In this document: positions 14,088-15,162 of the stretch, in pieces
How positions within the stretch are numbered: the first letter of the stretch is position 1
How the letters are laid out: each line of letters begins with the position of its first letter
Assembly: GCA_016938515.1 (NCBI GenBank)
Contig: JAFGUM010000252.1
Span: forward strand, 1 to 15,162
From: Spirochaetales bacterium
Lineage (GTDB): Bacteria > Spirochaetota > Spirochaetia > Treponematales > UBA12059
DNA length: 15,162 nt
Direction: 5' to 3'
Program-made: the position numbers and the translations under genes
Notes under the pieces: generated by a model
Seen by the model: the letters and a program-made list of their open reading frames with translations, nothing else
Told to the model about the DNA's origin: nothing
Databases searched by the model: none

Positions 14088-14116
14088 TTGACCTTGGCTG
14101 ACCATGGGCGTAGGAT
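14088..14116 (+). promoter_or_regulatory. Predicted promoter of the PAS sensor gene
   Basis: The -35 TTGACC (14088-14093), a 17-base spacer and the -10 TAGGAT (14111-14116) fit a vegetative promoter. The predicted start is near 14123, two or three bases before the ATG at 14126. The spacer contains TGACCAT, the half-site of the TetR operator at 1572-1587, but only one arm is present. Confidence 0.5.
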
Positions 14117-14125
14117 GCAGAAAAC

Positions 14126-15162
14126 ATGAACATAATGGAACTGGATATCAGGACAATTCTAGTGCTTCTTGTTTTTGGCAACGTAGCCTCTGCGTTGACA
14201 ATCTTTGTATACCAGCGCCGCTTTGGTTTTAATCCTCCGGTCATGCACTACCTGGCAGGCGTCCTGTTCCAATCTGTAGCGTGGGTGCTGCTCGATGTCC
14301 AGAAACTCGTTCCCGCGTTCTGGTCGGTGTATGTGGGCAATGCGTTGCTCATCGTGGGCTACAACATGGCAGCGATTGGCCTCAGTACAGTAGGAAACCA
14401 GGATAGGCGGATATACCGCACTCATGCGTTGGTAACGGTGCTTGGCATAGTGGGGTTCGTGGCTTTTTCCAGTACTCCGGCTAGCCAGACTGTCGCGGCA
14501 TCGATAGCGGCGCTGGGAGCGTTCATCGGGCTGTCTGTATGGATGCTCCGCTCGCCGCACCGCACAGACCTGAAGCTGTTCATCGGCATTGCCAGTATAG
14601 TGTACTGTGGCATTCTTGTAGCCAGGGCTGTTTCGGCGATGCTGGCGGGTGACAACTTTGGGCTTATGACGCCGGCGCCCATACAGACTATCGCGTTTGT
14701 GCCGCTGGTACTCGTGAGTTCTGTGGGCGCTATAGGCTTTATAATAATTTCCAAGGAGACTATTGACGCGCGCCTGGCTGAGAGCGAAGAGAAGTACAGA
14801 AGCCTTGTTGAGCGGGCGAACGAGGGTATAGTCATAGCGCAGGACTCTAGATTTGTATACGTCAACCCTAAAATGGCGGAACTGCTGGGAACTTCACCGG
14901 CGATGCTCATTGGTAGGCTATTTGCGGAGTACCTGTGGCCAGATGATCGCGAGCGCATCCTCACAAATCATCACGAGCGCCTCGCGGGTGGCACGCTGGC
15001 GGAGTCATCCGATATACGGATTATTGCGGCAGACGGTACGCCACGCTGGCTGTCGATGTCTTCTGCCATCATCCACTGGGACGGGCGCCCCGCTACGCTG
15101 AACCTGATATCCGACGTAGACGAGCGAAAGCGTTCTGAAGAGCAATCCGCGAGGCTGCTGGC
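14126..15162 (+). CDS. Membrane PAS-domain sensor protein, probable histidine kinase (runs off the right edge)
   Basis: The first 345 codons are present and open to the end of the window. Residues 8-210 hold about seven hydrophobic spans (for example ILVLLVFGNVASALTIFV, then NALLIVGYNMAAIGL, and the last near AFVPLVLVSSVGAIGFIII). They form a membrane sensor domain I cannot name. A PAS domain follows (about 220-335): EEKYRSLVERANEGIVIAQD, VYVNPKMAELLGTSP, a PDDRERI segment and the closing DVDERKRSEEQ, which usually leads into a kinase or cyclase domain beyond the edge. The ATG at 14126 is preceded by a promoter but only a weak GGAT, so it may be leaderless; ATG 14135 is an alternative. The 54-base gap to the phosphatase gene with its own promoter makes it a separate unit, perhaps still functionally linked. 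Confidence 0.82.
   Translation, partial: MNIMELDIRTILVLLVFGNVASALTIFVYQRRFGFNPPVMHYLAGVLFQSVAWVLLDVQKLVPAFWSVYVGNALLIVGYNMAAIGLSTVGNQDRRIYRTHALVTVLGIVGFVAFSSTPASQTVAASIAALGAFIGLSVWMLRSPHRTDLKLFIGIASIVYCGILVARAVSAMLAGDNFGLMTPAPIQTIAFVPLVLVSSVGAIGFIIISKETIDARLAESEEKYRSLVERANEGIVIAQDSRFVYVNPKMAELLGTSPAMLIGRLFAEYLWPDDRERILTNHHERLAGGTLAESSDIRIIAADGTPRWLSMSSAIIHWDGRPATLNLISDVDERKRSEEQSARLL

Noticed and set aside
14097..14106. A TetR operator-like TGACCAT before the PAS sensor gene
   Set aside because: Only one arm matches; the second half (GGCGTA) does not form the palindrome. It is noted with the promoter but is not called as an operator.
14422..14964. A 180-codon minus-strand frame opposite the PAS sensor
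   Set aside because: The plus strand encodes clear membrane spans and a PAS domain. The antisense frame is Ser/Ala/Arg-rich and has no motif.

Overview
The window looks like part of a chromosome from a free-living or host-associated spirochaete (Spirochaetota, Spirochaeta/Treponema-like) with GC-rich coding DNA. The main clue is the gene order rpsP-khpA-rimM-trmD-rplS, then a FliK-like protein, a stand-alone FlhB C-terminal domain, an HD-GYP protein and yraN. The first part of this order is widespread in bacteria. The flagellar-type pair followed by HD-GYP and YraN is, as I recall, treponeme-like. No IS element, CRISPR array, tRNA or rRNA was seen, and nothing suggests a recent insertion. No gene-free stretch exceeds 300 bases; the longest is about 280 bases between the YD-repeat gene and rpsP.

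Layout. (1) 1-1560, minus strand: a TetR regulator, an ABC ATPase and the first 21 codons of an ABC permease form a tightly packed operon. Its promoter lies between two near-identical 16-bp palindromes that are very probably the TetR operators. (2) 1732-4073, plus strand: a GPH-family MFS transporter and a PlsC-type acyltransferase, separated by a structured spacer holding an 18-bp tandem repeat and a series of hairpins. The transporter resembles the MFSD2A lysophospholipid-transporter branch more than sugar transporters, so the pair may take up and re-acylate lysolipids. (3) 4209-4787, minus strand: a small exported YD-repeat-like protein. (4) 5066-10593, plus strand: eleven closely packed or overlapping genes, from translation and RNA-processing functions (bS16, KhpA, RimM, TrmD, bL19) through the FliK-like/FlhB-C pair, an HD-GYP protein, YraN, and two small unrecognised proteins (64 aa, and 140 aa with a CxxC...HxxC zinc motif). 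(5) 10655-14071, plus strand: a signalling cassette made of a sensor kinase with a periplasmic substrate-binding domain, a single-domain receiver, and a receiver-PP2C phosphatase. (6) 14126 to the right edge: the N-terminal part of a multi-span membrane PAS protein, probably another sensor kinase.

How the genes work together. The TetR/ABC block is a self-regulated efflux-type unit. The rpsP operon couples ribosome assembly and tRNA modification to possible flagellar export and c-di-GMP functions. The region 5 cassette would pass a periplasmic ligand signal by phosphotransfer to receivers and then to a PP2C phosphatase of the partner-switching type. Three genes (MFS, periplasmic-sensor kinase, PAS protein) have promoter-like -10 elements ending only 6-9 bases before the ATG and no clear Shine-Dalgarno, so they may be leaderless. 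Family assignments rest on motifs and memory of family sequences; no database search was possible.
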